Shown piece by piece: positions 9,240 through 18,193 of a DNA stretch of 64,000 bases (position 1 is the first letter of the stretch; each line of letters begins with the position of its first letter). Below the pieces are notes generated by a model that had not been told where the DNA came from, did not search any database, and saw only the letters and a list, made by a program, of their open reading frames with translations. The translations under genes were made by a program, and so were the position numbers. This stretch comes from Streptomyces coffeae (GTDB lineage: Bacteria; Actinomycetota; Actinomycetes; Streptomycetales; Streptomycetaceae): contig NZ_JAERRF010000001.1 of assembly GCF_016741875.1 (NCBI RefSeq), positions 310,001 to 374,000 of the forward strand. The letters are read 5' to 3'.

Positions 9240-10706
9240 ATGTCCCCCTCGGCCCCCGCGCCTGCCGATGCCCAGCGGCAGACCCCGGCACCGCCCACCA
9301 ACGGCATCGACAAGTTCTTCAAGATCAGCGAGCGCGGTTCCTCGGTCTCCCGGGAGCTCCGCGGCGGTCTGGCCACGTTCTTTGCGATGGCCTACATCGT
9401 CGTGCTGAACCCGATCATCCTCCAGACCGGTGAGGACAAGTTCCATCAGCACCTCGACCACGGCCAACTGGTCACCGCCACCGCGCTGATGGCGGGGCTG
9501 ACCACGCTGCTCATGGGGATCATCGGCAACGTCCCCATCGCGCTCGCCGCGGGCCTCGGTATCAACGCGGTGGTCTCGCTCCAGCTCGCCCCCAAGATGA
9601 GCTGGCCGGACGCGATGGGCATGGTGGTCCTGGCGGGCCTGGTGCTGATGATCCTGGTGGCCTCCGGGCTGCGGCAGCGGGTGATGGACGCGATCCCCGG
9701 CGGACTGCGCCGGGCCATCGCGATCGGCATCGGGCTGTTCATCGCCCTGATCGGCCTGGTCGACGCGGGCTTCGTCACCCGTAACCCGGACAAGGCCAAG
9801 ACCAGCGTGCCGATGGGGCTCGGGATCGAGGGCAAGCTCCAGGGCTGGCCGGTGCTGATCTTCGTGGTGGGGCTGGCGCTCACCTTTGTGCTGGTCGTCC
9901 GCAAGACGCGCGGGGCGATCCTGATCGGCATCGTGGCCATGACGGTGGCCGCGATCGTGATCAACGCGGCCGTCGACATCCCGGACGGCATGTGGGGGCT
10001 GACCGTCCCCGATGTCCCGGAGCAGGTGGTGGGCACCCCGGACTTCGGGCTGATCGGTGATGTCAGCCTGTTCGGCGGCTTCCATGAGGTCGGGATCCTC
10101 ACCGGCTGTCTCTTCGTCTTCACCGTGCTGCTGTCCGGCTTCTTCGACGCGATGGGCACGATCATCGGCGTCGGCGAGGAGGCCGAGCTCACCGATGAGC
10201 GCGGTCAGCTGCCGGGCATGGGCCGGATCCTGATGGTGGACGGCATTGCGGTCGCGGGCGGCGGCTTCGGCTCGGCCTCGGCCAACACCTGCTTCGTGGA
10301 GTCCACGGCGGGTGTCGGGGAGGGTGCGCGGACCGGGCTCGCCAACATCGTGACCGGCGGGCTCTTCCTGCTCGCGCTGGTCTTCACCCCGCTGGCCCAG
10401 GTGGTTCCGTCGCAGGCCGCGACCCCCGCGCTGGTGGTCGTCGGCTTCCTGATCATGGCGGCCAACGTCAAGGAGATCGACTGGAGCGACTTCACCATCG
10501 CGATCCCGGCCTTCCTGACCATGATCTCGATGCCGTTCACCTACAGCATCACCAATGGGATCGGCATCGGTGTGCTGGCCTTCCTGCTGCTGCGGATCGC
10601 CACCCGGCGCACCCGGGAGATCCCGTGGCTGCTGGGCGTGGTCGGGCTGTGCTTCCTGGTCTACTTCCTGCTCCACCCGATCGAGCAGGCGCTCGGGGCG
10701 GCCTGA
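9240..10706 (+). CDS. NCS2 family purine permease (AzgA-like)
   Basis: A 488-aa polytopic membrane protein with about 12-13 hydrophobic segments. FFAMAYIVVLNPIIL, LAAGLGINAVVSLQ and GGFGSASANTCFVESTAGVGEGART are typical of AzgA/PbuG-type NCS2 transporters, which import adenine, guanine or hypoxanthine by proton symport. The exact substrate cannot be read off. The 185-bp leader shows no purine-riboswitch core that I can identify. The ATG start follows a ctgaggtcctgc leader with a weak Shine-Dalgarno site. Confidence 0.88.
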   Translation: MSPSAPAPADAQRQTPAPPTNGIDKFFKISERGSSVSRELRGGLATFFAMAYIVVLNPIILQTGEDKFHQHLDHGQLVTATALMAGLTTLLMGIIGNVPIALAAGLGINAVVSLQLAPKMSWPDAMGMVVLAGLVLMILVASGLRQRVMDAIPGGLRRAIAIGIGLFIALIGLVDAGFVTRNPDKAKTSVPMGLGIEGKLQGWPVLIFVVGLALTFVLVVRKTRGAILIGIVAMTVAAIVINAAVDIPDGMWGLTVPDVPEQVVGTPDFGLIGDVSLFGGFHEVGILTGCLFVFTVLLSGFFDAMGTIIGVGEEAELTDERGQLPGMGRILMVDGIAVAGGGFGSASANTCFVESTAGVGEGARTGLANIVTGGLFLLALVFTPLAQVVPSQAATPALVVVGFLIMAANVKEIDWSDFTIAIPAFLTMISMPFTYSITNGIGIGVLAFLLLRIATRRTREIPWLLGVVGLCFLVYFLLHPIEQALGAA

Positions 10707-10724
10707 TCACCCTGTCCGGAGCGC

Positions 10725-10750
10725 GCGCCCCCGGCGTCCGCCGGGGGCGC
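10725..10750. terminator. Bidirectional terminator between convergent genes
   Basis: The arms gcgcccccggc (10725-10735) and gccgggggcgc (10740-10750) pair perfectly around a gtcc loop, between the permease stop at 10706 and the opposing stop at 10758. Confidence 0.8.
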
Positions 10751-10757
10751 GGCCGGG

Positions 10758-10943
10758 TCAGCCGACCTGGCCGTAGAAGCGCTCCGTCTCGTCGACGGAC
10801 GTCGTGAAACGCTCGTCGAAGTCCTCGCGAATGAGCGTCCGGATGACATAGTCCTGGACGCTCATTCCGCGTTTCGCGGCATGCTGCCGGATCCGGTCCA
10901 GCAGCTCACCGTCCATCCGCAGGCTGAGCACCTTCGATCCCAT
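10758..10943 (-). CDS. Ribbon-helix-helix (CopG-like) protein
   Basis: A 61-aa protein whose first part, KVLSLRMDGELLDRIRQHA followed by KRGMSVQDYVIRTL, has the beta-strand/helix/helix pattern of ribbon-helix-helix DNA-binding proteins. The C-terminal tail (EDFDERFTTSVDETERFYGQ) resembles the antitoxin extension seen in RHH antitoxins, but no toxin gene adjoins. The ATG at 10943 begins the conserved part; the longer frame to 10973 has no better ribosome site. The target is unknown; autoregulation is plausible. Confidence 0.65.
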   Translation of the reverse strand: MGSKVLSLRMDGELLDRIRQHAAKRGMSVQDYVIRTLIREDFDERFTTSVDETERFYGQVG

Positions 10944-11064
10944 ACGGCCAAGGGTCGCCGCCCCGTGGCCCACCGTGCGTCACTTTTCGGAGTTGTCTCA
11001 CTCTTTTGGGTGACGGCGAGATGAAAGGCTTCATCCAGGTTTTCCTTAGGTGAGGTAATGAGTT

Positions 11065-11538
11065 ATGCTAAAGACCATGCCGGATCCGTCCCGTCTCCAG
11101 CCCTCGGCGGAGACACCACCAGACGACGCGACCGCTGTGAACGCCCTGCGGTCCGGGGTGATGCGTCTGTCCCGGCGGCTCAAGCACCAGCGGGTGGACG
11201 AGTCGCTCAGCCCCACCGAGATGTCGGTCCTGGGCACCCTCGCCCAGTGCGGTAGCGCCACCCCCGGTGAGCTGGCCCGCAAGGAGCATGTCCAGCCGCC
11301 GTCGATGACCCGCATCGTGGCCCTGCTGGAGGCCAAGGGACTGGTCAGGCTGGAGCCGCATCCGGAGGACCGGCGGCAGAAGGTCGTCTCGCAGACCGAG
11401 CGGGCGGAGGCCATGCTCGAAGAGAGCCGGCGCAAGCGCAATGCCTGGCTGGCCGAGCTGGTCGGACAGCTGTCCGACGAGGAGTGGGACGCCCTGCGCG
11501 CCGCCGCGCCCGTGCTGGAGAAGCTCGCGCATTTGTAA
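11065..11538 (+). CDS. MarR family transcriptional regulator
   Basis: A 157-aa winged-helix regulator: LSPTEMSVLGTLAQCGSATP, ELARKEHVQPPSMTRIVALL (recognition helix) and a wing with EPHPEDRRQKVVSQT. The start ATG at 11065 has gaggt eight bases upstream; an internal ATG at 11077 (MPDPSRLQ) is an alternative. It is followed 30 bp later by an MFS exporter, the usual MarR-MFS pairing, so it probably represses that exporter and responds to its substrate. The leader ttaggtgaggtaatgagttatg could contain the operator. Confidence 0.85.
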   Translation: MLKTMPDPSRLQPSAETPPDDATAVNALRSGVMRLSRRLKHQRVDESLSPTEMSVLGTLAQCGSATPGELARKEHVQPPSMTRIVALLEAKGLVRLEPHPEDRRQKVVSQTERAEAMLEESRRKRNAWLAELVGQLSDEEWDALRAAAPVLEKLAHL

Positions 11539-11568
11539 GAACCCCGAACCATCAGGAGGCGAAGCCAC

Positions 11569-12942
11569 TTGAGTACGGGACCCGGAGCACACTCCGCACC
11601 CGCACCGCATCCCCACTCCGACTCCCGCACCCCCGGCGCCCCCGCGGCAGGGCGTGCCAAGGGCGGTACCTTCCGCTCGCTGAAGGTTCGCAACTACCGC
11701 CTCTTCGCCACCGGCGCCGTCATATCCAACACCGGCACCTGGATGTCCCGTATCGCCCAGGACTGGCTGGTGCTGAGCCTCACCGGCTCCTCCACCGCGG
11801 TCGGCATCACCACCGCGCTCCAGTTCCTGCCGATGCTGCTCTTCGGCCTGTACGGCGGGGTCATCGCCGACCGCTACCCGCGCCGCAGGCTGCTGCTGAT
11901 CACCCAGACCGCGCTGGGGCTGTGCGGTCTGGCGCTCGCCGCGCTCACCCTCAGCGGCCATGTCCAGGTCTGGCATGTCTATCTGATCGCGTTCCTGCTC
12001 GGCATGGTCACCGTCGTGGACAACCCGACCCGCCAGGTCTTCGTCAACGAGATGGTCGGCCCGCGGGACCTGCGCAACGCGGTCAGCCTGAACTCCGCGA
12101 ACTTCCAGTCCGCCCGGCTGGTCGGCCCGGCCATCGCCGGTGTGCTGATCACCGCTGTCGGCAGCGGCTGGGCGTTCCTGATCAACGGCCTCTCCTTCGG
12201 CGCCCCGCTGATCGGCCTGCTGATGATGCGCACCGGCGAGCTGCACACGCATCAGCGGACCCCGCGCGGCAAGGGGCAGCTGCGTGAGGGGCTGCGCTAT
12301 GTCGCCGGTCAGCCCGATCTGATCTGGCCGATCGTGCTCGTCGGCTTCATCGGCACCTTCGGCTTCAACTTCCCGATCTGGCTGAGCGCCTTCGCCGACG
12401 ATGTCTTCCATGCGGGCCCCGGGACATACGGCCTGCTCAACTCGCTGATCGCGATCGGCTCGGTCACCGGTGCGCTGCTGGCGGCCCGCCGGGTAGTGGC
12501 CCGGCGGCGGCTGCTGATCATGGCAGCGCTGATGTTCGGCGTGCTGGAAGTGGCCGCGGCGGTGACCCCGGTCTTCTGGCTCTTCGCCGCGCTCATGGTG
12601 CCGATCGGCATCTTCAGCCTGACCTTCAATGTCACGGCGAACTCCAGCGTCCAGCTGGCGACCGATCCCGCGATGCGGGGCCGGGTGATGAGCCTGTTCA
12701 TGATGGTCTTCGTCGGCGGCACCCCGATCGGCGGCCCCTTGGTCGGCTGGCTGACCGACACCTTCGGCGCCCGGGTGGGCTTTGCCGCGGGCGGGCTGGT
12801 CTCGGCCGCCGCCGCGGTCGCCGTGGGCCTGATCCTGGTCCGGGTCGGGGGCCTGCGGATGAAGCTGGATCTGCGCCGGGGACACCCCCGTGTGGTCTTC
12901 GTCCCGCGGAGCGAGGAAGAGCGGCTGGCCCCGGCGGCGTAG
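11569..12942 (+). CDS. MFS exporter (DHA3/EntS-like)
   Basis: A 457-aa major facilitator protein. After a Pro/Ala/His-rich cytoplasmic N-terminus (about 30 residues), the first helix region LKVRNYRLFATGAVISNTGTW and the loop GGVIADRYPRRRLLL (the MFS motif A between TM2 and TM3) identify the DHA3-type drug/siderophore efflux branch. The start is TTG at 11569, supported by aggaggc nine bases upstream. It forms an operon with the preceding MarR gene. The substrate is unknown. Confidence 0.87.
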   Translation: MSTGPGAHSAPAPHPHSDSRTPGAPAAGRAKGGTFRSLKVRNYRLFATGAVISNTGTWMSRIAQDWLVLSLTGSSTAVGITTALQFLPMLLFGLYGGVIADRYPRRRLLLITQTALGLCGLALAALTLSGHVQVWHVYLIAFLLGMVTVVDNPTRQVFVNEMVGPRDLRNAVSLNSANFQSARLVGPAIAGVLITAVGSGWAFLINGLSFGAPLIGLLMMRTGELHTHQRTPRGKGQLREGLRYVAGQPDLIWPIVLVGFIGTFGFNFPIWLSAFADDVFHAGPGTYGLLNSLIAIGSVTGALLAARRVVARRRLLIMAALMFGVLEVAAAVTPVFWLFAALMVPIGIFSLTFNVTANSSVQLATDPAMRGRVMSLFMMVFVGGTPIGGPLVGWLTDTFGARVGFAAGGLVSAAAAVAVGLILVRVGGLRMKLDLRRGHPRVVFVPRSEEERLAPAA

Positions 12943-13000
12943 GCCCTATTCGGTTGCCGCGCGCGGTCCGCCCCGGCGCCGACTGCGCGAGACTGGGCGG

Positions 13001-13564
13001 ATGAGACTCTTCGCCGCCGTGCTGCCGCCCGAGGAGGCCCTCGCCGAGCTGGCCGCCCGGGTGGACGCGTTGCGCGCACTGCCGGGCGCCGACGCGCTGC
13101 GCTGGACCGAGCGGGCGGGCTGGCACTTCACCCTCGCCTTCTTCGGCGAGGTGGACGAGGGGCTGCTGCCCGAGCTGCACACCCGGCTGGCCCGCGCCGC
13201 CCACCGCCATGAGCCCCATGAGCTGCGGCTCGCGGGGGGCGGCCGGTTCTCGGACCGGGTGGTGTGGGTCGGGGTGGACGGTGACAGCGCGGCCCTGAAG
13301 GGGCTCGCCGACTCCGCCGCGGCAGGGGCCCGCCGGGCCGGGGTGCCGATGGACCGGCACCGGCCGTACCACCCGCATCTGACGATCGCCCGCAACCGCG
13401 GCACCACCAGCCTCGCGCCCTACGTCGCCGAGCTGGCCGGCTTCGCGGGCCGGGTGTGGCCGGTGCGTGAACTGAGCCTGGTCCGCAGCCATCCGCCGAC
13501 CCCCGGAGTCGCCGGGCGCCAGCCCCGTTACGAGGTGGTGGCGGCCTGGCCGCTCGGCCGCTGA
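13001..13564 (+). CDS. thpR: RNA 2',3'-cyclic phosphodiesterase
   Basis: A 187-aa member of the 2H phosphoesterase family with both HxT/S motifs, HFTLAFFGEV near residue 45 and HPHLTIAR near residue 124, the catalytic His pairs that hydrolyse 2',3'-cyclic phosphate ends of RNA. The N-terminus MRLFAAVLPP is typical of ThpR/LigT. The physiological substrate in bacteria is uncertain. The ATG at 13001 follows gactgggcgg. It sits 58 bp after the MFS gene and may be co-transcribed. Confidence 0.85.
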   Translation: MRLFAAVLPPEEALAELAARVDALRALPGADALRWTERAGWHFTLAFFGEVDEGLLPELHTRLARAAHRHEPHELRLAGGGRFSDRVVWVGVDGDSAALKGLADSAAAGARRAGVPMDRHRPYHPHLTIARNRGTTSLAPYVAELAGFAGRVWPVRELSLVRSHPPTPGVAGRQPRYEVVAAWPLGR

Positions 13565-13586
13565 GCGGCCCGGCTAATCTCGGGGT

Positions 13587-13676
13587 GTGGACCCGAAGAC
13601 CAGAAACATGATCATGAGCGGCGCGCTGGTGCTGATGCTCCTCGTCGTCGCCGTCGCGGCCGCGCTCGGGGGCTGA
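13587..13676 (+). CDS. Tiny single-TM protein (29 aa)
   Basis: A GTG-started frame 22 bp after thpR encodes VDPKTRNMIMSGALVLML then VVAVAAALGG: a short charged N-terminus and one hydrophobic helix of about 20 residues. The preceding cggggt could serve as a ribosome site. It resembles very short one-helix proteins found beside MFS exporters in Streptomyces (I recall a 'transporter-associated' family), so it may be an accessory of the exporter upstream. Family assignment is tentative. Confidence 0.5.
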   Translation: MDPKTRNMIMSGALVLMLLVVAVAAALGG

Positions 13677-13733
13677 CCCCGTCGCGTCGCGCGGCCGCGC
13701 TCCGGTCACCGGGCCGCTGCGTTCACCGGGCCG

Positions 13734-14729
13734 CTACCAGGCGAACGCCTCCGGCGACGGGCCGGGACCCGGGAAGATCTCGTCCAGCGAACGCAGCAGC
13801 TCCTCGCCGAGCGTCAGCTCGGACGCCCGGACCGCCGACGCCAACTGCTCGGTGGTGCGCGGGCCGACGATCGGGCCGGTCACCCCGGGCCGGGTGAGCA
13901 GCCACGCAAGCGCCGTCTCACCGGGCTCCAGACCGTGCTTGTCGAGCAGATCCTCGTACGCCTGCACCTGCTCGCGCACCGAGGTGTTGCTCAACGCGTC
14001 GGCGCTGCGCCCTGACGCGGTACGCCCGCCGCCGCCCTCCCGCTCCTTGCGGATCGCGCCGCCGAGCAGCCCGCCGTGCAGCGGCGACCAGGGGATCACC
14101 CCGAGGCCGTAGTCCCGTGCGGCCGGGATGACCTCCATCTCGGCGCGCCGCTCGGCGAGGTTGTACAGGCACTGCTCACTGACCAGCCCGTAGGAACCAC
14201 GCCGCCGCGCCGTCTCGTTGGCCTTGGCGAGATGCCAGCCCGCGTGGTTGGAGGAGCCCACGTAGAGGATCTTGCCCTGCTGGACCAGGACGTCGATCGC
14301 CTGCCAGATCTCGTCCCAGGGCGTGGAGCGGTCCACGTGGTGGAACTGGTACAGGTCGATGTGGTCGGTGCGCAGCCGCTTGAGGCTGGCGTCCACGGCC
14401 CGGCGGATGTTGAGGGCCGAGAGCTTGTCGTCGTTGGGCCAGACCTCGTCTCCGGTGCCCATGTTCGCGTACACCTTGGTGGCGAGGACGGTCTTCTCGC
14501 GCCGCCCGCCGCCCTGGGCGAACCAGTTGCCGATGATCTCCTCGGTGCGGCCCTTGTTCTCGCCCCAGCCGTAGACATTGGCGGTGTCGAAGAAGTTGAT
14601 CCCCGCCTCGTGCGCGGCATCCATGATCGCGTGGCTGTGCGCCTCGTCGGTCTGCGGGCCGAAGTTCATGGTGCCGAGGACCAGTCGGCTGACCTTGAGA
14701 CCTGTGCGTCCGAGCTGCGTGTACTTCAT
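13734..14729 (-). CDS. Aldo/keto reductase
   Basis: A 331-aa NADPH-dependent oxidoreductase with a TIM-barrel fold. MKYTQLGRTGLKVSRLVLGT is the typical start; the conserved FDTANVYGWGENKGRTEEI gives catalytic Asp and Tyr, LATKVYANMG supplies the Lys, and YQFHHVD the His of the AKR tetrad. NADPH-binding features lie near the C-terminus (IVGPRTTEQLASAV). The substrate is unknown; this subclass (YghZ/Kvbeta-like) reduces small aldehydes. The start at 14729 is set by homology, since the upstream frame to 14879 is not protein-like. Confidence 0.87.
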   Translation of the reverse strand: MKYTQLGRTGLKVSRLVLGTMNFGPQTDEAHSHAIMDAAHEAGINFFDTANVYGWGENKGRTEEIIGNWFAQGGGRREKTVLATKVYANMGTGDEVWPNDDKLSALNIRRAVDASLKRLRTDHIDLYQFHHVDRSTPWDEIWQAIDVLVQQGKILYVGSSNHAGWHLAKANETARRRGSYGLVSEQCLYNLAERRAEMEVIPAARDYGLGVIPWSPLHGGLLGGAIRKEREGGGGRTASGRSADALSNTSVREQVQAYEDLLDKHGLEPGETALAWLLTRPGVTGPIVGPRTTEQLASAVRASELTLGEELLRSLDEIFPGPGPSPEAFAW

Positions 14730-14857
14730 GGAGTCAGCCAAGCCCTTGGAGTGCGCTCCAATCAAGGGGGCAGCTGCGGGGGCGAGGGGACGTCCCCGGG
14801 CACACGTCGGAAAGCACGCCGCCGGAATTTTCGTCCCGGAAAACCCGAGGACCCGCG

Positions 14858-14881
14858 TTTTGACCCCCCGTGCGGTCAAAA
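14858..14881. promoter_or_regulatory. Inverted repeat TTTTGACC-N8-GGTCAAAA
   Basis: Eight-base perfect arms at 14858-14865 and 14874-14881 lie upstream of the aldo/keto reductase and downstream of the stop of the membrane protein at 14943, both on the minus strand. It could be an operator for the reductase gene or a weak terminator for the membrane gene; the A/T arms in a GC-rich genome favour a binding site. Confidence 0.4.
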
Positions 14882-14942
14882 TGCGGGTCTGCGGATTCCG
14901 CCGGATCGAGCTGGTGCGGCGGAAGCGTGAAAGAAATGTGAA

Positions 14943-15488
14943 TCAGCTGCTCTTGCGGGCCTTCATGAATCCGACGATGCCCATGGCGAGGGCCAGCAGA
15001 CCGCCGATCAGAACCATGTAGATTCCGGGGCCGGCGCTGATGTCGAGCTGATCCACACCCTGTTCGGCGGCCTTCTCGGCGGCCTCGGCGGGCATGCCCT
15101 TGTCCTCCAGCTTCTGGGCGAGCAGACGGGCCGGGTCGGCCATGTTGATGGCGGCGACGATCGCCGCGGCCACGCCCAGAAGTCCGCCGCCGAGGTAGAC
15201 CGGTGCCTTGGCGCGGGCCAGGGTGACGAGGAAGAGCACCGCCGCGACCAGGGCGATGATCAGCGTGATGACACCATCGCCGTCCATCCCCTTGACGCCG
15301 CCGTCCGTGCCGGACTCGCCGGAGACGATCCAGTTCACCATGGACCCGACCAGCGCGACGGCGGATCCGACGGCCCCGAGGATCGCGAACTTCTTGGACG
15401 GTGCCGCCGGGGCCGCACCGTCGTTCTGCGGAGCACCCGGATATGCGGGCGCGGTTTGCCCATAGGGGGACTGGCTGTAATTGCTCAT
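14943..15488 (-). CDS. Conserved four-helix membrane protein, function unknown
   Basis: A 181-aa protein with a Gln/Pro/Tyr-rich cytoplasmic head (SNYSQSPYGQTAPAYPGAP) followed by four hydrophobic segments (FAILGAVGSAVALVGSMV; GVITLIIALVAAVLFLVTLA; GGGLLGVAAAIVAAI; GIYMVLIGGLLALAMGIVGF). A charged extracellular loop (KLEDKGMPAEAAEKAAEQG) sits between helices 3 and 4. I do not recognise a family. The upstream region is AT-rich and probably contains its promoter. Confidence 0.65.
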   Translation of the reverse strand: MSNYSQSPYGQTAPAYPGAPQNDGAAPAAPSKKFAILGAVGSAVALVGSMVNWIVSGESGTDGGVKGMDGDGVITLIIALVAAVLFLVTLARAKAPVYLGGGLLGVAAAIVAAINMADPARLLAQKLEDKGMPAEAAEKAAEQGVDQLDISAGPGIYMVLIGGLLALAMGIVGFMKARKSS

Positions 15489-15773
15489 GGCCAGAGACCG
15501 TAGAGCGGGCCCATTCTTGAATGCAATGGGCCCGCCCGCTATGCCGTCAATGACCGATAAATTTTCCGCTGAAATGATCCCGGGATCAGATCAAATTATC
15601 TGCGGTTCAGGAATTCCTTTGAGTTTCCCAGATGAATTCCGGTCGTTGTCTTCCCGTAACGGGTGGCGTTATGCGTCCGGTTCCTTCTGGCGGACCGGGG
15701 CGGCGGGTGCCTCCGGCGGCTGCCGGACCGGTTCCCGACCGGCGTGCCCCGGCGGGATGGCAGGCTTGAGCCC
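15489..15773. promoter_or_regulatory. AT-rich divergent promoter region
   Basis: The 285 bp between divergent genes are unusually AT-rich for this genome (for example accgataaattttccgctgaaatgat and gatcaaattatctgcggttcagg). No gene is visible. Promoters for both flanking genes are expected here; no operator stands out. Confidence 0.5.
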
Positions 15774-16772
15774 ATGCGTCCGCTTCCGTCTCTCCTCGGT
15801 GCCGCCGTGCTGCTGGCCCTGTCCGCCGCCCCTCCTGCCGCGGCCGACGACTCGTCACCGTCGTCCTTCCAGATCAAGGACCCCCGGATCGCCGAGTCCA
15901 GCGGCCTCGCCGCGAGCCGTGCCCACCCCGGCGTCTACTGGACGCACAACGACAGCTCGGACGGCCCGTACGTCTACGCCGTGGACAGCAGGACGGGGAA
16001 GACGGTCGCGCGGATCGCGATGCGCGGAGTGGGCAAACCGCGGGACGTCGAGGCCGTTTCGGTCGGGCCGGACGGCAATGTCTACGTCGGCGACATCGGC
16101 GACAACCTCGGCGGCCAGTGGTCCCATGTGTGGATCTACCGCTTCCCCGAGCCGAAGAAGCTGCGCGATATGACCGTGAAGGCCACCCAGTTCACCGTCG
16201 AGTACCAGGGCGGGCCGCGGAACGCCGAGGCGATGATGGTCCATCCGAAGACCGGCAAGGTCTACATCGCCAGCAAGAGTGAGGAGGACGGCGGGCTGTA
16301 CGAGGGGCCGGACACCCTCACGCCCTCGGGCACGAACGTCTTCCGCCGGATCGCACCCGTCGACATGGAGGTCACCGACGGGGCCTTCGCCCCCGACGGC
16401 AGCAGGCTGGTGCTCCGCGGCTACTTCACGGCCGCCGAATACCGCTGGCGGAACGGAAAGCCCAAGGAGCTGAAGGAGGAGCCGGGGCTGCCGCTCCAGC
16501 GGCAGGGCGAGTCCGTCACCTTCAGCACGGACGGCGGCACCCTGATGTACGGCACCGAGGGTCAGTACTCCCGGGTGAGCGCCGAGCCGCTCGACGGGGA
16601 GCTGCTGCCCGACGCGACCGCCAAGGAGCAGAAGAAGAACGGCGGCAAGGGCGGCTCCCATGCCGGGCGCGGCGAGGACGACAAGAACGGCACGCTGACG
16701 AAGGCCGTGCTCACCTTCGGCGGGGCGATGGTGCTGTTCCTCGGGGTGCGCAGGCTGTTCCGCCGCCGCTGA
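15774..16772 (+). CDS. Secreted beta-propeller-like protein with C-terminal membrane anchor
   Basis: A 332-aa protein with a Sec signal peptide (MRPLPSLLGAAVLLALSAAPPAAAD). Repeated short blades follow, such as PYVYAVDSRTGKTVARI, SVGPDGNVYVGDIGDN, MMVHPKTGKVYIASK and FAPDGSRLVLRGYF, typical of WD40/NHL-like propellers. After a Lys/Gly-rich linker a single TM helix (AVLTFGGAMVLFLGV) and an RRLFRRR tail anchor it to the membrane. Function is unknown; the fold suggests extracellular binding. The ATG at 15774 begins the signal peptide. Confidence 0.75.
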   Translation: MRPLPSLLGAAVLLALSAAPPAAADDSSPSSFQIKDPRIAESSGLAASRAHPGVYWTHNDSSDGPYVYAVDSRTGKTVARIAMRGVGKPRDVEAVSVGPDGNVYVGDIGDNLGGQWSHVWIYRFPEPKKLRDMTVKATQFTVEYQGGPRNAEAMMVHPKTGKVYIASKSEEDGGLYEGPDTLTPSGTNVFRRIAPVDMEVTDGAFAPDGSRLVLRGYFTAAEYRWRNGKPKELKEEPGLPLQRQGESVTFSTDGGTLMYGTEGQYSRVSAEPLDGELLPDATAKEQKKNGGKGGSHAGRGEDDKNGTLTKAVLTFGGAMVLFLGVRRLFRRR

Positions 16773-16789
16773 GGGGCGTGACGTGAAAA

Positions 16790-16823
16790 GGGGTCCGGGG
16801 CCGCCGCAGCGGCCACGGACCCC
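16790..16823. terminator. Bidirectional terminator
   Basis: The arms ggggtccg (16790-16797) and cggacccc (16816-16823) with an inner gccgc/gcggc pairing form a strong hairpin between the convergent stops at 16772 and 16852. Confidence 0.75.
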
Positions 16824-16851
16824 TCCCCGCGGCGAACCGGGGGCCTACGCG

Positions 16852-17979
<1,128 letters not shown>

Positions 17980-18043
17980 CTAGTCCGTCGGCCCCCGCGC
18001 TCCCGCCCGCCGTCCGGTGAATGAGACGATCTGTCCACGCCTT

Positions 18044-18096
18044 GTTGACGTCGCTGTGTGCACCCTGTTGACGCACCCGTCCGCATTCCGTTGACG
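18044..18096. repeat. Three GTTGACG direct repeats at exactly 23-bp spacing
   Basis: GTTGACG occurs at 18044-18050, 18067-18073 and 18090-18096. Copies 1 and 2 also share further matches including a GCA near the end of the unit. They lie between serC and the divergent dehydrogenase gene, where promoters and operators are expected. TTGACG also fits a -35 element, so some may be promoter hexamers. Confidence 0.7.
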
Positions 18097-18193
18097 CCGA
18101 GGCAACCGGGCCGTGGCAGCGCTCCCCGAACGAACCCGCATCCGATCGGAATTGGACATTCTCTTCGGGGCCCTCGGCATGGACCATGGGGGC

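Noticed and set aside
11047..11068. ttaggtgaggtaatgagttatg resembles an iron box (TTAGGTTAGGCTAACCTAA type)
   Set aside because: Only the left half matches; the right half lacks the CCTAA arm, so DmdR1 binding is not supported.
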